DNA of 37,357 nt from positions 1 through 37,357 of IMG/VR virus record IMGVR_UViG_3300043313_001066; one strand, 5' to 3'. Of the stretch, positions 37,074 through 37,357 are shown piece by piece. A program made the translations under genes and the position numbers. The stretch's first letter is position 1. Each line of letters starts with the position of its first letter. The stretch comes from a virus. The notes under the pieces were generated by a model that had not been told where the DNA came from, searched no databases, and worked only from the letters and a program-made list of their open reading frames with translations.

Positions 37074-37193
37074 TCAGGAGCGCAGCAGTTGGGCCAATTG
37101 GAGCAACACGTCAGGGTCGGAGACTCGGAGCGGTACACCTGACGCAGCTGTGCTCGCGGCTACATACGCCTTGATGTCTGGCTCTACCTTCAC
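37074..37193 (-). CDS. Small gene upstream of the integrase
   Basis: 39 residues from GTG at 37193: VKVEPDIKAYVAASTAASGV then PLRVSDPDVLLQLAQLLRS. GGTAGGC stands just before the GTG, again similar to the GGGTAGGTGC element. The stop is 2 bases before the integrase ATG, so the two are co-translated. Small ORFs of this type are common before actinobacterial recombinase genes; it could be a control or directionality factor, but it is too short for a firm call. Confidence 0.45.
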   Translation of the reverse strand: MKVEPDIKAYVAASTAASGVPLRVSDPDVLLQLAQLLRS

Positions 37194-37267
37194 GCCTACC
37201 AGCTTTTACCGCTCTGGCTAGGGGAAGCGGGCGTTCTAAGGGGGATTTACAGGGCAAAAAGCTGGCG
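37194..37267. other. Probable right attachment region
   Basis: 74 bases between the last phage gene and the first residues that match the ATPase. Serine integrase att sites usually lie just upstream of the integrase operon, so the phage-host joint (attR) is expected here. I found no clear long direct repeat with the left end at 1275-1813, which is normal for this enzyme class, whose shared core may be only a few bases. Confidence 0.4.
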
Positions 37268-37357
37268 GTGTTTGGCGTTGTCATAGGTGGTCCATTGGAG
37301 CCGCTACTTCGCCAGCCAGGAGTCACCGACATCTTGGTCAACGGCCCAGATCAGGTC
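37268..37357 (+). CDS. CpaF/TadA-family secretion ATPase, start region, partial
   Basis: The frame from about 37268 to the window end reads VFGVVIGGPLEPLLRQPGVT then DILVNGPDQV. Known: (G)PLEPLL....VTD(I/V)LVNGPDQV is the characteristic N-terminal part of CpaF/TadA/VirB11-type ATPases that drive pilus or type IV secretion. Normally 50 or more residues precede it. Here the frame runs open back to 37175 but without an ATG and without family-like sequence, so the 5' end has probably been cut by the prophage. Confidence 0.65.
   Translation, partial: MFGVVIGGPLEPLLRQPGVTDILVNGPDQV

Noticed and set aside
1-37357. Circular contig whose ends join
   Set aside because: The ATPase frame at the right end does not continue into a sensible frame at the left end, and both ends cut different genes.
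1-37357. CRISPR array
   Set aside because: No series of regularly spaced repeats; only short tandem and direct repeats inside genes were found.

Overview
The window looks like an almost complete temperate phage (prophage) of about 35 kb lying between two fragments of a bacterial secretion or conjugation locus. The likely host is an actinomycete (Actinomycetota). The evidence is a phage-borne Lsr2 nucleoid protein, a Replic_Relax-type replication protein, cargo genes of actinobacterial type (membrane HExxH protein, DUF6236-like protein, double-HTH regulator) and cargo promoters that place the start codon 6 bases after the -10 box, as in leaderless actinobacterial genes. The species cannot be named. 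Base composition is moderate for the phylum, judged by eye. No CRISPR array, rRNA or convincing tRNA was seen.

Layout. (1) 1-1.75 kb, plus strand: the 3' part of a VirD4/TraG-like coupling ATPase, a structured spacer and a small membrane protein. These are probably host or conjugative-element DNA. (2) 1.8-4.2 kb, minus: lysis and membrane genes, with an amidase endolysin and several holin-sized membrane proteins. (3) 4.2-22.5 kb, minus: a podovirus-like virion module read from 22.5 kb down to 4.2 kb: small and large terminase, portal, a small gene, scaffold, major capsid, head proteins, beta-helix tail spike, tail adaptor, nozzle/hub, appendage and ejection proteins. A two-gene plus-strand cassette of membrane type splits terL from the portal. 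(4) 22.6-25.5 kb: a membrane protein, a divergent double-HTH regulator (candidate repressor), a RusA-like resolvase cluster and cargo genes. (5) 26-29.2 kb, minus: a tightly overlapping early operon: SSB-like protein, small membrane and zinc proteins, and an ArdC-like antirestriction protein. (6) 29.2-31.5 kb, plus: an origin-like region with DnaA boxes, the Replic_Relax protein and a run of tiny overlapping genes. (7) 31.5-35.5 kb: HNH endonuclease, a 500-base RNA-rich region, a membrane HExxH protein bracketed by two homologous structured terminators, a DUF6236-like protein, Lsr2 and a membrane protein. (8) 35.6-37.2 kb, minus: a large serine integrase and a small gene just upstream of it. 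(9) 37.27-37.36 kb, plus: the start of a CpaF/TadA-family ATPase, cut by the window edge.

How it works together. Integration and excision depend on the serine integrase, whose att site should lie near 37.19-37.27 kb and in about 1.27-1.81 kb. Lysogeny probably involves the HTH regulator and Lsr2. Replication seems to need host polymerase and helicase: only a Replic_Relax protein, an SSB and RusA are present, next to DnaA boxes. Virion genes are driven by a family of TATAAT promoters that share a downstream GGGTAGGTGC element, which I regard as the most interesting new signal. Cargo (moron) genes use a different promoter architecture and were probably gained from actinobacterial hosts.
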